Of a stretch of DNA of 64,000 bases, positions 44,437-55,086 are shown in pieces. Origin of the DNA: Geomicrobium sediminis (GTDB taxonomy: Bacteria > Bacillota > Bacilli > Bacillales > Marinococcaceae); NCBI RefSeq assembly GCF_016908595.1, contig NZ_JAFBEC010000002.1, forward strand, positions 124,001 through 188,000. The letters are read 5' to 3'. Every line of letters begins with the position of its first letter. Position 1 is the stretch's first letter. A program made the translations under genes and the position numbers. The notes under the pieces were generated by a model. That model saw only the letters and a list, made by a program, of their open reading frames with translations. It was not told the DNA's origin and searched no databases.

Positions 44437-45595
44437 GTTTCACTTGCACCGGGATGTATATGATTTCTCCTGCTTCTACATGATTTAAATCCATGTTATT
44501 CCAACGGAGAAGTTGTTGTACCGACAACCCGTAGCGTTCAGCGATCGTATCAAGCGACTCATTTTCTTGAATAATGCACATTTTCATTTTCGTGAACGTT
44601 TCCCGATCACCTTTGTCTAACATCTCTGTTAAATACAGTGCGTTTTCTCGCTTCTTTTCTTTTAGTGGCTTTTCAAGTTTGGGAGCTTCGTGCTCTTCTT
44701 CTTCAACTTCATCTCTGTTTTCATCGTCTTTCAGATGAACCGTTTCATCTTCCAATGCTTCTTCATACGCTTCACTTAACGCATTCGTTGCATCATCCGC
44801 TTCTTCCTCTCGTTGATGCAAGCGCACTGGAAACGACGTGTCTGAGTCTACTTCTTGCTCTACTTGATGAACATACGTATCTTCATGTTCCTCTTCAGAA
44901 ACGATATGATCATCTTCAAGCTCTTCATCAACATCGGCCGCTGTTTCTAATTCCGAGTCATCATCATACGACTCCTCTTCATAAGCTCGATACGTTTCTT
45001 CTACCTCAGTCTCTTCTTCAAAATCATACTCTTCTTCCTCTACCTCTTCATCCGCTTCACGAGTTGCTTCAGCTTCGGTATCTGGAATTTTAACTTCGTG
45101 ACTAAAGGTTGGAAATGGTTCAGGTGGATCGGCAATCGTTTTCTCCGCTTGATGTGTTTCTTGCAAATCTTTCATCCCACTAATCGTCACATCTGCCGCC
45201 AGTTGGATACAACTAGGCTCAGGCAAATCATAATCAAAGCTATCCACTTGAACATAAATCTCATCCACACTTTGAATACGATTAAGCGGAATTGACACTT
45301 CAATCGGGAAAAAGTGTTTCAACTCCCGTTCGCCATTTTCTGTCGTTCGGACGCTATCAATTCGATGAGGCTTTCCCCCACCTTCATAATCTTGAAACAC
45401 TTCTTCTTGTTCATACGGAACATATTGCCCAAATAAATGCAAACCACCTTTAATGCTCACCTGATGCTCATCTTCCTCGATGAGAAGCTCTGGCTCCAGT
45501 TCCAGACCCAAAATCGTCTGAATCCTCTCTCCTTGATCAAGCCAGACTGATTCCTCTAGATTAAATGTTAGCGCAGAAGGCTGTTCTTGGGTCAC
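44429..45595 (-). CDS. spoVID: Spore-coat morphogenetic protein SpoVID
   Basis: A 388-residue coat protein that brings about spore encasement. The N-terminal domain (about 1-160, LTFNLEESVWLDQGERI) is followed by a very acidic middle region (about 160-330) that is mostly Glu, Asp and Val. A LysM domain at the C terminus (ENESLDTIAERYGLS to IYIPVQV) completes it. The start is GTG at 45595 behind AAGGGGGAA, 16 codons inside the longest frame. A sigma-E promoter lies about 90 bases upstream. Confidence 0.93.
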   Translation of the reverse strand: MTQEQPSALTFNLEESVWLDQGERIQTILGLELEPELLIEEDEHQVSIKGGLHLFGQYVPYEQEEVFQDYEGGGKPHRIDSVRTTENGERELKHFFPIEVSIPLNRIQSVDEIYVQVDSFDYDLPEPSCIQLAADVTISGMKDLQETHQAEKTIADPPEPFPTFSHEVKIPDTEAEATREADEEVEEEEYDFEEETEVEETYRAYEEESYDDDSELETAADVDEELEDDHIVSEEEHEDTYVHQVEQEVDSDTSFPVRLHQREEEADDATNALSEAYEEALEDETVHLKDDENRDEVEEEEHEAPKLEKPLKEKKRENALYLTEMLDKGDRETFTKMKMCIIQENESLDTIAERYGLSVQQLLRWNNMDLNHVEAGEIIYIPVQVKHD

Positions 45596-45691
45596 AGACC
45601 GTTCCCCCTTTATCATAGAGTTGTTTGAAAAACCTACAACCATAGAAGACTATCCACGATGCTTACGTGCAGATTTTTTGCGTACGCTATC

Positions 45692-45720
45692 AACGTATGA
45701 CTCCAAACAGCAAAATATTC
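45692..45720 (-). promoter_or_regulatory. Sigma-E promoter of spoVID-ysxE
   Basis: Minus strand: -35 GAATATT (45714-45720), 14-base spacer, -10 CATACGTT (45692-45699). The sigma-E consensus (G/T)(A/C)ATATT, 14 bases, CATACAnT is matched at all but one fixed position. Confidence 0.82.
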
Positions 45721-45848
45721 GAGTTACTCTACAATAATGTCTATGCAAAAGACTCTCACTTCATACGATCCATTCAAGAATAACGAACGAAAGGTCGAAT
45801 TAAATCAGGAGGCCGTTTCTTTTTTAATAATCTATACTAGTGCCATGA

Positions 45849-45962
45849 TTCCACTGCAGGCGGATGCTTGCCGCGGAGGAGCGTTCGAGCCTCCTCAGGC
45901 TTCGCCTTGCGGGGTCTCGACTCGCCCCTTCTTCCGCAGGCGTCACCGCCTTCCGTTCCAAT
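45849..45962. repeat. GC-rich dispersed palindromic repeat
   Basis: This segment of about 114 bases is far richer in GC than its flanks. Its ends are imperfect inverted copies (GGCGG...GCCGCGGAGG against GGCGG...GCCTGCGGAAG). An inner GAGGAG/CTCCTC hairpin and GGGG/CCCC pairing suggest that the whole folds as a long structured arm. Elements of this type (with CCGCAGGCG and TTCCG motifs) recur in Bacillaceae genomes. I see only one copy here. An open frame through it on the plus strand lacks a ribosome-binding site. Confidence 0.65.
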
Positions 45963-46017
45963 CTGAGATATTCGTTATAAGGAGGCGATGCCGCATACAA
46001 AATCACACGGCAACCTT

Positions 46018-46069
46018 ATAAAACGGATGCGAAATTCATTCTTTTCAGTAATCTCACATCCGTTTTTTA
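46018..46069. terminator. Orphan terminator-like hairpin
   Basis: AAACGGATG pairs with CATCCGTTT, and the stem continues to about 18 bp with two mismatches. A six-T run follows on the plus strand and four T on the minus strand. No gene in range on the plus strand needs it. The remaining bases to 46228 show nothing clear. Confidence 0.55.
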
Positions 46070-46227
46070 TTTACTTTTGTTTTCTTAGAAGCAAAACAGA
46101 AGTTTTTCAATGGCTTCTTTCATTCGAACCAACCATTTTCTAAACTCACTTGCTATAAATCAAATGTGATTTTCATCAATAGATCTACTCTTATTCAACC
46201 ACACCGTTTACACCCCTCATTCATCAA

Positions 46228-46262
46228 TAAACCCGCCAAGTGATTAGACACATGGCGGGTTA
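46228..46262 (-). terminator. Terminator of the hem operon
   Basis: AACCCGCCA/TGGCGGGTT stem (46230-46238 with 46253-46261) after hemL, with a short TTTATT tail on the minus strand. Confidence 0.75.
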
Positions 46263-46268
46263 CGTTTA

Positions 46269-47561
46269 TTATCCTTTGATACGCGCAAAAACGCGTTTTG
46301 CGGCTTCGATCGTTTCTTCAATCATTTCATCAGTGTGTTTTGTGCTTAAGAACATCCCTTCAAATTGTGAAGGTGCGATTGAAATCCCTTCTTGCATCAT
46401 TTCTCTAAAATATGTGGCGAAAAGATCAAGATCTGCTGTTTTAGCAGATGGGAAGTCTTTTACGTGTTCGTTTGTAAAGAACAACCCGACCATAGAGCCT
46501 GCACGATTAAATGTATGTGGGATGTCATACATTTTGGCTGCTTCTGAAATCCCTTCTTCAAGGCGCTTTCCTTGGCGTTCAAACGTCTCATAATCAGCTT
46601 CCGTTACTTGTGATAGTGTTTCATATCCTGCAGTCATCGCAAGCGGATTGCCTGATAATGTACCTGCTTGGTAAATCGGACCGCTTGGTGCGATTTGCTC
46701 CATCACATCTTTACGTCCACCAAAGGCACCTACTGGCAAGCCACCACCGATGACTTTCCCGAGCGTTGTAAGGTCAGGTGTCACACCGAACTTTCCTTGT
46801 GCACAGTTGTAACCGGTACGAAAACCTGACATAACTTCATCAAAGATCAACAGACTACTGTACTCTGTTGTTATGTCACGAACACCTTGTAAAAAGCCAT
46901 CTTCCGGAAGAACAACACCCATATTCCCAGCAACTGGCTCCAAAATAACGGCTGCAATATCATCACCGTATTTTTCAAAAACAAGCTTTAAGCTATCTAG
47001 ATCGTTATAAGGAACCGTTAATGTGTTTGATGCCGTTCCTTCTGGAACACCAGGACTATCTGGTAAACCGAGTGTAGCCACACCTGAACCTGCTTTAATT
47101 AACAATGAATCACCGTGACCGTGGTAGTTGCCTTCCATTTTGACGATCTTGCTACGTCCAGTGAACCCTCTAGCAAGACGCAATGCACTCATCGTCGCTT
47201 CTGTACCAGAGTTTACGAAACGTACCATTTCAACAGACTGCACGCGGTCGATGACGAGGTTCGCTAGTTTGATTTCCATTTCGTGGGACGCACCAAAGCT
47301 TGTCCCAAGTTCAGTCGTTTCTTTTAAACGTTCTACGACTTGTTCATCTGCATGACCTAAAATGAGCGGCCCCCATGACAATACGTAATCAATGTACGTG
47401 TTATCGTCTTGGTCCGTAATGTAAGCACCTGAACCTTTCTTCATGTATAGACCGTGGTCCATCCCTACAGAGCTATACGCACGAACAGGACTACTTACAC
47501 CTCCTGGCATAAGTGGCTTCGCTTGTTGAAATAATGATTGTGATTGGTCAAACGTACGCAT
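46269..47561 (-). CDS. hemL: Glutamate-1-semialdehyde 2,1-aminomutase
   Basis: A 430-residue PLP enzyme that turns glutamate-1-semialdehyde into 5-aminolevulinate. The PLP lysine is in [32 protein letters not shown] and [11 protein letters not shown] (the PLP Asp) are present. It is the last gene of hemA-C-D-B-L; its start shares a base with the hemB stop. Confidence 0.97.
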   Translation of the reverse strand: MRTFDQSQSLFQQAKPLMPGGVSSPVRAYSSVGMDHGLYMKKGSGAYITDQDDNTYIDYVLSWGPLILGHADEQVVERLKETTELGTSFGASHEMEIKLANLVIDRVQSVEMVRFVNSGTEATMSALRLARGFTGRSKIVKMEGNYHGHGDSLLIKAGSGVATLGLPDSPGVPEGTASNTLTVPYNDLDSLKLVFEKYGDDIAAVILEPVAGNMGVVLPEDGFLQGVRDITTEYSSLLIFDEVMSGFRTGYNCAQGKFGVTPDLTTLGKVIGGGLPVGAFGGRKDVMEQIAPSGPIYQAGTLSGNPLAMTAGYETLSQVTEADYETFERQGKRLEEGISEAAKMYDIPHTFNRAGSMVGLFFTNEHVKDFPSAKTADLDLFATYFREMMQEGISIAPSQFEGMFLSTKHTDEMIEETIEAAKRVFARIKG

Positions 47562-48559
47562 TAGTGACGTCCCCTTTCTATGTCTTCATTGATCCAGTTT
47601 GCCACATCTTTGGCAAAGTACGTAATGATTAAGTCTGCTCCTGCACGCTTCATACTCGTTAATTTCTCTTGAACCGTTTCTTTCTCGTCAACCCATCCGT
47701 TTGCAGCGGCTGCTTTAATCATTGAATATTCACCAGATACGTTGTAAGCAACAACCGGTAGTAAACTTTCGTTTTTAACATCTCGCATAATATCTAGGTA
47801 AGAGAGCGCTGGTTTAACAATTAAAAAGTCTGCACCTTCTTGGATGTCTGAACGAGCTTCACGAAGCGCCTCCATTCGGTTTGCAGGATCCATTTGATAC
47901 GTCTTACGGTCACCAAATTGAGGGGTACTGTGAGCTGCATCGCGGAACGGACCGTAAAATGCTGACGCGTATTTCACAGCATAAGACATAATCGGCGTGT
48001 TGCTAAATCCAGCTTCATCTAAACCGTGTCGAATTGAAGCGACAAAGCCGTCCATCATGTTCGAAGGGGCAATCACATCTGCGCCTGCTCGCGCTTGAGA
48101 CACTGCCGTTTTAACGAGAAGAGAAAGTGATTGATCGTTCTCAATCGTTCCGTCTTGGATCACACCACAATGACCGTGATCTGTGTACTGACATAAGCAT
48201 GTGTCGGCAATAACGACGAGGTGCGGGTGATTTGCCTTCACTTGACGAATCGCTTGCTGAACAATTCCTTCTTCTGCATAAGCTTGTGTACCTACGTCAT
48301 CTTTATGCTTTGGCACACCGAACAAAATGATCGACTCAATCCCAAGACTGACGATCTTGTCAATTTCATCATCTAATAAGTCTAAAGAATAGTGAAACAC
48401 ACCTGGCATTGAAGGAACTTCTTTTTTATAATTCTGACCTTCCACGACAAAAAGTGGATAGATCAAGTCTTCTTTCGAAAGCTTTGTTTCTCGTACTAAG
48501 TTACGCATACTGTGACTGCCACGAAGTCTACGGTGGCGGTTAAATGCTTGTTGAGACAT
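47561..48559 (-). CDS. hemB: Porphobilinogen synthase
   Basis: A 332-residue enzyme that joins two 5-aminolevulinate molecules into porphobilinogen. The zinc site [15 protein letters not shown] has the three cysteines. The Schiff-base lysines are in [15 protein letters not shown] and [11 protein letters not shown]. It lies 14 bases after hemD. Confidence 0.97.
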   Translation of the reverse strand: MSQQAFNRHRRLRGSHSMRNLVRETKLSKEDLIYPLFVVEGQNYKKEVPSMPGVFHYSLDLLDDEIDKIVSLGIESIILFGVPKHKDDVGTQAYAEEGIVQQAIRQVKANHPHLVVIADTCLCQYTDHGHCGVIQDGTIENDQSLSLLVKTAVSQARAGADVIAPSNMMDGFVASIRHGLDEAGFSNTPIMSYAVKYASAFYGPFRDAAHSTPQFGDRKTYQMDPANRMEALREARSDIQEGADFLIVKPALSYLDIMRDVKNESLLPVVAYNVSGEYSMIKAAAANGWVDEKETVQEKLTSMKRAGADLIITYFAKDVANWINEDIERGRH

Positions 48560-48573
48560 TGCGCTTCACCTCG

Positions 48574-49302
48574 TTATAAGTATTGATCAATGGCTTCTGC
48601 TAAATGTTGAAATGTATATTCACTCGGTGCAATGAGTTGTTTAAACTCACAATGCCTTGCTTCTCGTTTCGTAATCGGTCCGATGACAAAAGCTTGGCGC
48701 TTACTGTTCGTTTTTTCCCTTGCAAAGCTATGATAAGCCTTTACCGCACTTGGACTCGTAAACACCATGGGGTAGATTGGGTTATTCAGCATACTAAGCT
48801 GATCTCGAGTTAAATTCGTACTCGGTATGGTTTCGTAAAACGCGTGTACGTCTACACGTGCACCTAATCCAGTTAGCTTGATCTCTAGAAGGTCGCGAGA
48901 TTGTTTGCTGTTTGGAATTAGAACCCGGTCGCCCTTCTTAACACGTGGCTCTAACTCCTCGTACAAGCTTTCTGCAGTGAACCTTTGCTCAGGGTTAATC
49001 AAAACGGGATAGTCATATTGCTTTGCTACATCTGTCGTCTTCTTACCGACTGTTGCAACCTTCACTGAAGACGGGAAATGTGTAGCTTTGTAGTGTTCAT
49101 GAAAATACTTCACGGCATTCGCACTCGTAAAAATAATCCAGTCATAGCGTTCCAATTCTATGGATGTCACATCGACGTGAATCGCTCGTTGCTGAACGAG
49201 GGGAATGTGTACTGCATTAATTCCTTTCTGATGCAGTACACGCATTAATGGATCAGGTCCGACGTCTCCTTGTGACCTTGTGACGATCACCGTCGGCTTC
49301 AA
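48574..49302 (-). CDS. hemD: Uroporphyrinogen-III synthase
   Basis: A 242-residue cyclising enzyme with two Rossmann-like halves. This family is poorly conserved; it is placed by DWIIFTSANAVKYF, VATVGKKTTDVA, and MVFTSPSAVKAY, and by its position between hemC and hemB. It overlaps the hemC end by four bases. Confidence 0.92.
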   Translation of the reverse strand: MKPTVIVTRSQGDVGPDPLMRVLHQKGINAVHIPLVQQRAIHVDVTSIELERYDWIIFTSANAVKYFHEHYKATHFPSSVKVATVGKKTTDVAKQYDYPVLINPEQRFTAESLYEELEPRVKKGDRVLIPNSKQSRDLLEIKLTGLGARVDVHAFYETIPSTNLTRDQLSMLNNPIYPMVFTSPSAVKAYHSFAREKTNSKRQAFVIGPITKREARHCEFKQLIAPSEYTFQHLAEAIDQYL

Positions 49303-50234
49303 GAATCTTCTTGCTCCGCTCTTACTTGAGCTAGAATTTCTTTCCCACCACGTTCAAAGAGATTAGCCGCGGCGATTTTACCGATTTGATCTGGATCACT
49401 ACCTGTGACTTCATCTTTTAGTAACGTTTTGCCGTCCGTTGAAGCAATCAATGCCGTTAGTGACACTTGATCGTTATCAAGTAAGGTTGCATGAGCCGCA
49501 ACTGGAACCGTACAGCTGCCTTCAACATTTCGCAGGAATGAACGCTCTGCTGATACTGTTTTTGCCACTTCTTCGTTGTGTAAATGACGAAGAACTTCTT
49601 TTACTTCATCATCATCAACCCGACACTCTAGACCAAGAGCTCCTTGACCTACTGCTGGTATGCTAAGGGTTGGATCAAGAAATTCAGTAACGATTTCTTC
49701 GCTCCAACCCATCCGTGATAATCCAGCAGCTGCTAAAATGATGGCGTCAAAGTTCTCTTCTTTTAATTTTCGTATTCTCGTTTCAATGTTCCCACGAATC
49801 CATTTTACGTGTAAATCTGGTCGTAAAGCGAGGATTTGTGATTGACGACGCAAGCTACTCGTTCCAATAATCGAACCCTCAGGAAGTTCGTTAAGCGTTT
49901 TACCACTCGTTGAGATGAGTGCGTCACGAGGATCTTCACGATCACTAATTGCAGCTAGCGTAAAATCTTCTGGCAATACAGAAGGAACATCTTTCATACT
50001 ATGCACGGCTAAATCGACTTCACCGTCACGTAACGCTTGCTCAATCTCTTTCACAAACAACGCTTTTCCGCCTACTTTAGAAAGTGTTACGTCTAAGATG
50101 CGATCACCTTTTGTTACGATCTTCTTAAGTTCAAATTCATAAGGTAAACCTAGCGATTCTAACTTACTAAGTACCCACTCTGCTTGATTCACTGCTAAAT
50201 TACTCTTTCTCGTACCGATTACAATCTTTCTCAT
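49299..50234 (-). CDS. hemC: Hydroxymethylbilane synthase (porphobilinogen deaminase)
   Basis: A 311-residue enzyme that builds the linear tetrapyrrole. GTRKSNLA at the N terminus, HSMKDVP, GTSSLRRQ and RGNIETRI line the substrate site, and the cofactor-binding cysteine is in VEGSCTVP. The ATG at 50234 follows TAGGAGGA; the longer frame upstream is not needed. HemX, normally between hemA and hemC in Bacillus, is missing here. Confidence 0.97.
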   Translation of the reverse strand: MRKIVIGTRKSNLAVNQAEWVLSKLESLGLPYEFELKKIVTKGDRILDVTLSKVGGKALFVKEIEQALRDGEVDLAVHSMKDVPSVLPEDFTLAAISDREDPRDALISTSGKTLNELPEGSIIGTSSLRRQSQILALRPDLHVKWIRGNIETRIRKLKEENFDAIILAAAGLSRMGWSEEIVTEFLDPTLSIPAVGQGALGLECRVDDDEVKEVLRHLHNEEVAKTVSAERSFLRNVEGSCTVPVAAHATLLDNDQVSLTALIASTDGKTLLKDEVTGSDPDQIGKIAAANLFERGGKEILAQVRAEQEDS

Positions 50235-50281
50235 CGTTTGAATCCTCCTAGGTACGGACAGTAGTCCGTGGTTCAACATGA

Positions 50282-50312
50282 AAGCAACCAGAAAGCAAAG
50301 AGCCTTCCGGTT
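50282..50312 (-). terminator. Hairpin between hemA and hemC
   Basis: CAACC...GGTTG stem with inner GAA/TTC and GC pairs in the 92-base gap, followed on the minus strand by CTTTC. It is a weak terminator or attenuator. Confidence 0.4.
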
Positions 50313-50326
50313 GTCTCAAAAAAGAT

Positions 50327-51733
50327 CTATACAGACATGTCTTTGGCATAACGATACTGCAAGAGTTCTTGCAACACTCTCGTTTCACCGTCAGACATAA
50401 ACGCATTTCCATTCGCAAAAGATGAAGATTGATTGCTTTGTAATCGCTCAACCTTTGCTTCTGCGACTTCATCGGAAAGACCAAAAATCTCAATAAATAG
50501 TGACAATGATTGCTCTCGATCGTCTTCTCCAGCCATTTCCTTCGCTCTCGTAATCGGCTCCTTCAGGAGCTGATTGACGATACTCTTTGTATGCTTTGAA
50601 AGAACTTTACGTTCACGATCTGTTAAATTCGGCATTTTGCGTTCGATGCTTTCCATTGTTTCTGCTTGAATCATTAAGGCCTTATCACGTAGAGCTGAGA
50701 TGACAGGAACTACTCCGAGCTGATCAATCCAATTTTTGAACGTTTCAATCTCAAGCGTCATCATCGCCTCAATTTGAATGGCAGCTTCTTTACGATCTTC
50801 CATATTAGCCGCCACGATGCCTTCTAAATCATCAATATCATAAAGATAAATTGGTTCAAGCTTGCCAAGTTCAGGATCTAAGTCTCTTGGAACGGCAATA
50901 TCAACCATAAAAAGAGGCTTCGTAGAACGTCGTTCCATGATTGGTGCAACCATCTCTTGTGTGAGAACATATTGATCTGCACTCGTCGAAGAAATGAGAA
51001 TATCCACTTCTTCAAGGTACGCATGAAGTTCTTCAATCGGCTTGGCTTCTGCTTTCATTGTCGCTGCAAGTGATTCTGCTCGTTCGAATGTCCGATTCAT
51101 CACGGTAATGCTCGCTGCACCGTTTGCTTCTAGGTGCTTTGCTGTAAGTTCGCTCATTTTCCCAGCGCCGAGAATTAGAATGTGTTTATTCGTAAAATCA
51201 CCAAAGACTTGTTTCGCTAATTCAACCGCGGCATAGCTAATTGAAGCTGGATTATCGTTAATTGACGTCTCACGATGTGCTCGCTTTGCGAATGTAATCG
51301 CTTGTTTAAATAGCTGATTAAACACAGTCCCTGTAGCATCATTCTCTTGAGCAATCGAGAAGCTACTTTTCACTTGTCCAAGAATCTGAGTTTCGCCTAG
51401 AATCATCGATTCTAAACCTGTAGAAACTTTGAGTAAATGCTCAATCGCTTCATCATTTTCACGAATGTCTAATACGGATTGAAATTGTTCGGGCTGTACA
51501 TCAAACCACTGTGAGATAAATTTCTTTGTAAAATGTCTACCTGTATGAAGTTGGTCGACGACAGCATAAATTTCCGTACGGTTACACGTTGAAATAATCG
51601 TGCACTCTAAAATGCTCTTCATATCTCGTAACATGCTCAACGCTTTTGGTAATTCTTCTTCATCAAATGCAAATTGTTCTCGCAAATCGACAGGGGCCCT
51701 TTTGTAGTCGATGCTAGCAACGATTATATGCAT
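50327..51733 (-). CDS. hemA: Glutamyl-tRNA reductase
   Basis: A 468-residue NADPH-dependent enzyme that starts heme synthesis from Glu-tRNA. Catalytic Cys50 is in [29 protein letters not shown] and the Rossmann motif LGAGKMSEL follow, and a dimerisation helix fills the C terminus. The start is the ATG at 51733 behind GGGGTGGAG. It is first in the hem operon; an extended -10 promoter and an inverted repeat lie upstream. Confidence 0.97.
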   Translation of the reverse strand: MHIIVASIDYKRAPVDLREQFAFDEEELPKALSMLRDMKSILECTIISTCNRTEIYAVVDQLHTGRHFTKKFISQWFDVQPEQFQSVLDIRENDEAIEHLLKVSTGLESMILGETQILGQVKSSFSIAQENDATGTVFNQLFKQAITFAKRAHRETSINDNPASISYAAVELAKQVFGDFTNKHILILGAGKMSELTAKHLEANGAASITVMNRTFERAESLAATMKAEAKPIEELHAYLEEVDILISSTSADQYVLTQEMVAPIMERRSTKPLFMVDIAVPRDLDPELGKLEPIYLYDIDDLEGIVAANMEDRKEAAIQIEAMMTLEIETFKNWIDQLGVVPVISALRDKALMIQAETMESIERKMPNLTDRERKVLSKHTKSIVNQLLKEPITRAKEMAGEDDREQSLSLFIEIFGLSDEVAEAKVERLQSNQSSSFANGNAFMSDGETRVLQELLQYRYAKDMSV

Positions 51734-51808
51734 ATCCGTCTCCACCCCACTTTTCCAATCGCTCTGCTTAGTCTACGCTCATTTCCGTACTAAGAATATC
51801 TACAATCT

Positions 51809-51853
51809 ATTATAACACGCATCAAAAACGCTCGGTTCACTCAAAATGTGAAC
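51809..51853 (-). promoter_or_regulatory. hemA promoter with candidate operator
   Basis: On the minus strand an extended -10 TGTTATAAT lies at 51809-51817. Upstream, GTTCAC, seven bases, GTGAAC forms a perfect inverted repeat at 51835-51853, covering the -35 zone. A repressor or activator may bind there. The gap on to 51984 shows nothing else. Confidence 0.5.
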
Positions 51854-51983
51854 AAGCTCTGACACAACACCTGATATTTTATCTTTTCCATTACAACATA
51901 CAACGCACTGAACTGCAAATAACGTGCTCGGTTGTTACATTTTTTATTAGTGTACCGAATCTGAAAGAAAACATGTACAAAAG

Positions 51984-52024
51984 AAAAACGCAAAATTATC
52001 ATCTGATAACCTTTGCGTTTTTCT
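51984..52024 (-). terminator. Terminator of the lonA-ysxC unit
   Basis: AAAAACGCAAA/TTTGCGTTTTT stem with a nested TTATCA/TGATAA hairpin, right after the ysxC stop. Confidence 0.88.
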
Positions 52025-52032
52025 TTTTGTTA

Positions 52033-52620
52033 TTACACGTTAAGGAGTTTACGAATTTGTTTCCACGCATCGTCTTTTCCGTCACCAGTTTCTGATGAAA
52101 ACGGCACATATACATCATCTTCATCAATATCAATTATTTCAATGATATTTTTAATATGTTTCGTACGCTTCGTTTTATTGATTTTATCAATCTTTGTTAG
52201 AACGAGCATAATTGGTATTTCAAAATGCTTTAGCCAATCATACATTTTTAAATCGTCTTCAGAAGGGTCATGTCTTGCATCAATCAATAAGACGACACCT
52301 TTTAATTGCTCTCTTGATGTTATATATTCCTCAATCATTCTTCCCCAAGCTGCTCTCTCTTTCTTCGAGACTTTTGCATAACCATATCCAGGAATATCTA
52401 CAAAATAACAGAGGTCATTAATATTAAAGAAGTTTAAGGTTTTCGTTTTACCTGGTTGTTGCGACGTATAAGCAAGTTTTTTGCGATGCGTGATCGTATT
52501 AATAAATGATGACTTACCGACATTAGAACGACCGGCAAAAGCAAGTTCTGGCCAATTCTCTTCTGGGTACTGATCGGGACCAACTGCGCTTATCTTTAAT
52601 TCTGCTTTACTCACGTTCAT
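52033..52620 (-). CDS. ysxC: Ribosome-biogenesis GTPase YsxC/EngB
   Basis: A 195-residue GTPase needed for assembly of the 50S subunit. The G motifs are GRSNVGKSS (G1), DIPGYGYA (G3) and TKIDK (G4). It overlaps the lonA end by 14 bases, and AGGTGG before the ATG at 52620 lies in lonA. The pairing with lonA is conserved in Bacillus. Confidence 0.96.
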   Translation of the reverse strand: MNVSKAELKISAVGPDQYPEENWPELAFAGRSNVGKSSFINTITHRKKLAYTSQQPGKTKTLNFFNINDLCYFVDIPGYGYAKVSKKERAAWGRMIEEYITSREQLKGVVLLIDARHDPSEDDLKMYDWLKHFEIPIMLVLTKIDKINKTKRTKHIKNIIEIIDIDEDDVYVPFSSETGDGKDDAWKQIRKLLNV

Positions 52621-54955
52621 CAATTACACCACCTAATGCATGAGCAATCACTTCATCGAAATGAGTGACCGGCACAAATTCTACCGTTTCTCGGATACTT
52701 TCAGGAACATCATCTAAGTCTTTTTCATTATCCTTCGGGAAAATGATTTTCGTAAGACCTGCGCGATGAGCGCTCATTGATTTCTCCTTTAAACCGCCAA
52801 TCGGTAATACTCGGCCTCGAAGTGTCATCTCACCCGTCATACCGACTTCTTTTAATACAGGACGATTACTTAGCGCAGACAATAGTGCAGTTGCCATCGT
52901 AATTCCTGCAGAAGGCCCATCTTTTGGGGTTGCACCTTCAGGAACGTGAATATGAACGTCATACTTTTCGTGAAAACGCTCATCAATGCCAAATTCTTCG
53001 GCTTTCGAGCGAATATAGCTAAATGCAGCACGAGCGGACTCTTTCATAACGTCGCCTAGTTTCCCTGTTAGCGTTAGACCACCTTTGCCATTGGCAAGCG
53101 ATACTTCGATCGCAAGCGTGTCGCCACCGGCCGTTGTATAGGCAAGTCCAGTTGCAGTACCAACTTGGTCTTCTTCTTCCGCTTTCCCGTAACGATACTT
53201 CGGCTTCCCTAATAGCTCCGTAACAAGACCTTCCGTTACGATGACACGTTTCTTTTCTTTCGCAACGATCATTTTTGCAGCTTTACGGCAAAGTGTCGCA
53301 ATTTGTCGCTCTAAGTTTCGGACCCCCGCCTCACGTGTATAGTAACGAATTACTTTCAAGAGTGCAGCTTCACGAATTTGGATGTCTTGTTTCGTTAAAC
53401 CATGAGCTTCGATTTGCTTAGGGAGTAAATGATCCGTTGCAATCGCTTGTTTCTCAAGCTCTGTATACCCAGCGATGTGAATCATTTCCATTCTGTCTCG
53501 TAATGGCGCAGGGATTTTTGCGATTTGATTTGCTGTCGTAATAAACATTACATTTGAGAGATCGTACGTTTCTTCGAGGTAATGATCACCAAATTGGTTG
53601 TTCTGCTCGGGGTCTAACACTTCGAGCATTGCAGAAGATGGGTCTCCTCTAAAATCACTCGCCATTTTATCAATTTCATCGAGTAAGAATACTGGGTTCA
53701 TGACTCCTGCTTTTTTCATTCCTTGAATCATCTTCCCTGGCATCGCACCGACATACGTTCTACGGTGACCGCGAATCTCCGCCTCATCACGAACACCACC
53801 AAGAGAAATTCTTACGAATTCACGTTCAATGGAGCGCGCAACGGATTTCGCGAGTGACGTCTTACCAACACCTGGAGGTCCAGATAAACAAAGAATCGGT
53901 CCTCGTAAAGAATTCGTAAGTTGTTGAACCGCTAAATGTTCAAGAACACGTTCTTTTACTTTCTCCAAACCAAAATGATCTTCATTTAAAACTTTCTCCG
54001 CATGAGAAAGATCAAGGCGGTCTTCTGTTTTCTCTGACCAAGGAATGGATGTTAACCAATCAATATAATTGCGAATCACGGAACTCTCAGCAGAACTTGC
54101 TGGCACGCGTTCATAGCGAGCGAGTTCTTTTAACGCTTTCTCTTCAACGTTTTCTGGCATGTTAAGGGATTCGATTTTTGAGCGAAGCTCTTCAACTTCC
54201 CCACCTTTGCCGTCTTTGTCGCCGAGCTCCTTTTGGATGGCTTTCATTTGCTCACGCAAATAGTATTCTTTTTGCGTTTTCTCCATCGACTTTTTTACAC
54301 GTTGGCCGATTTTCTTTTCAAGGCCGAGCACTTCCCGCTCGTTCTCAAGAATCTCAAGCAACTTCTCAAGACGTGCTTCAACACTAAACGCTTCAAGCAA
54401 TGACTGCTTGCGCTTAATTTGAAGTGGCAAATGAGAAGCGACCAAGTCCGCAAAATACCCTGGATCATCAACGTCTTGCACGGACTTCAACGTGTCTTTA
54501 GATACTTTCGTAGACAGTTTTGTGTAGTTTTCAAACTGTTTAAGCACCGTGCGCATTAAAGCTGTTGCCTTCTCATCATCAACATCTGATGATTGTTCAG
54601 GAATTGTGATTGAAACATCATAGTACTCATCGTTTTCATTAAATTGTTCAATTGTCGCTCGCTTTAAGCCTTCGACGAGAATTCTCGTCGTTCCGTTCGG
54701 CATCTTTACCATTTGTTTAACATATGCAAGCGTTCCGACTTCATAAAGGTCTTCTTTCGCCGGTTCATCTACAGATAAATCCACTTGGCTTGCAAGAATA
54801 ATTTCTTGGTCTTCTACCATCACTTGCTCTAAAGCTCGTACTGATTTCGCTCTCCCTACATCTAAATGAAGCACCATGCCTGGAAATACGAGCACTCCAC
54901 GCAATGGTAAAAGCGGAATCGATCGTCTTTCAGTTTGTCTAGACGTCAACGTCAT
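52607..54955 (-). CDS. lon: ATP-dependent protease LonA
   Basis: A 782-residue Lon protease. The N-terminal substrate domain (about 10-200) is followed by the AAA module: Walker [10 protein letters not shown], Walker [10 protein letters not shown]. The protease domain has the catalytic Ser in DGPSAGI and Lys in [14 protein letters not shown]. It degrades misfolded proteins. The start is uncertain: ATG at 54955 has GGGGG directly beside it, whereas TTG at 54949 is six bases from it. Confidence 0.96.
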   Translation of the reverse strand: MTLTSRQTERRSIPLLPLRGVLVFPGMVLHLDVGRAKSVRALEQVMVEDQEIILASQVDLSVDEPAKEDLYEVGTLAYVKQMVKMPNGTTRILVEGLKRATIEQFNENDEYYDVSITIPEQSSDVDDEKATALMRTVLKQFENYTKLSTKVSKDTLKSVQDVDDPGYFADLVASHLPLQIKRKQSLLEAFSVEARLEKLLEILENEREVLGLEKKIGQRVKKSMEKTQKEYYLREQMKAIQKELGDKDGKGGEVEELRSKIESLNMPENVEEKALKELARYERVPASSAESSVIRNYIDWLTSIPWSEKTEDRLDLSHAEKVLNEDHFGLEKVKERVLEHLAVQQLTNSLRGPILCLSGPPGVGKTSLAKSVARSIEREFVRISLGGVRDEAEIRGHRRTYVGAMPGKMIQGMKKAGVMNPVFLLDEIDKMASDFRGDPSSAMLEVLDPEQNNQFGDHYLEETYDLSNVMFITTANQIAKIPAPLRDRMEMIHIAGYTELEKQAIATDHLLPKQIEAHGLTKQDIQIREAALLKVIRYYTREAGVRNLERQIATLCRKAAKMIVAKEKKRVIVTEGLVTELLGKPKYRYGKAEEEDQVGTATGLAYTTAGGDTLAIEVSLANGKGGLTLTGKLGDVMKESARAAFSYIRSKAEEFGIDERFHEKYDVHIHVPEGATPKDGPSAGITMATALLSALSNRPVLKEVGMTGEMTLRGRVLPIGGLKEKSMSAHRAGLTKIIFPKDNEKDLDDVPESIRETVEFVPVTHFDEVIAHALGGVIDERE

Positions 54956-55038
54956 CCCCCATTTCACATCAACGATCGCATCTATTCAAAAGTTTCTCTA
55001 ATAGTATATACACAGACGGAGTTGATCTCATGATACCC

Positions 55039-55067
55039 ATTGTAGCTTAACGGCTATCACGTGTCCA
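55039..55067 (-). promoter_or_regulatory. Sigma-A promoter of lonA
   Basis: Minus strand: TGGACA (55062-55067), 17-base spacer, TACAAT (55039-55044), between lonB and lonA. Each hexamer is one base from consensus. Confidence 0.6.
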
Positions 55068-55086
55068 CGAAGGCGCACAGTGGTTT

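Noticed and set aside
45737-46021. 94-codon plus-strand frame across the GC-rich repeat
   Set aside because: No ribosome-binding site, composition changes abruptly where the repeat begins, and the frame only stays open because of the repeat's GC content.
51803-51817. PerR box at the hemA promoter
   Set aside because: One half (TTATAAT) fits but the other half does not form the ATTATAA inverted arm; the fit is explained by the -10 element.
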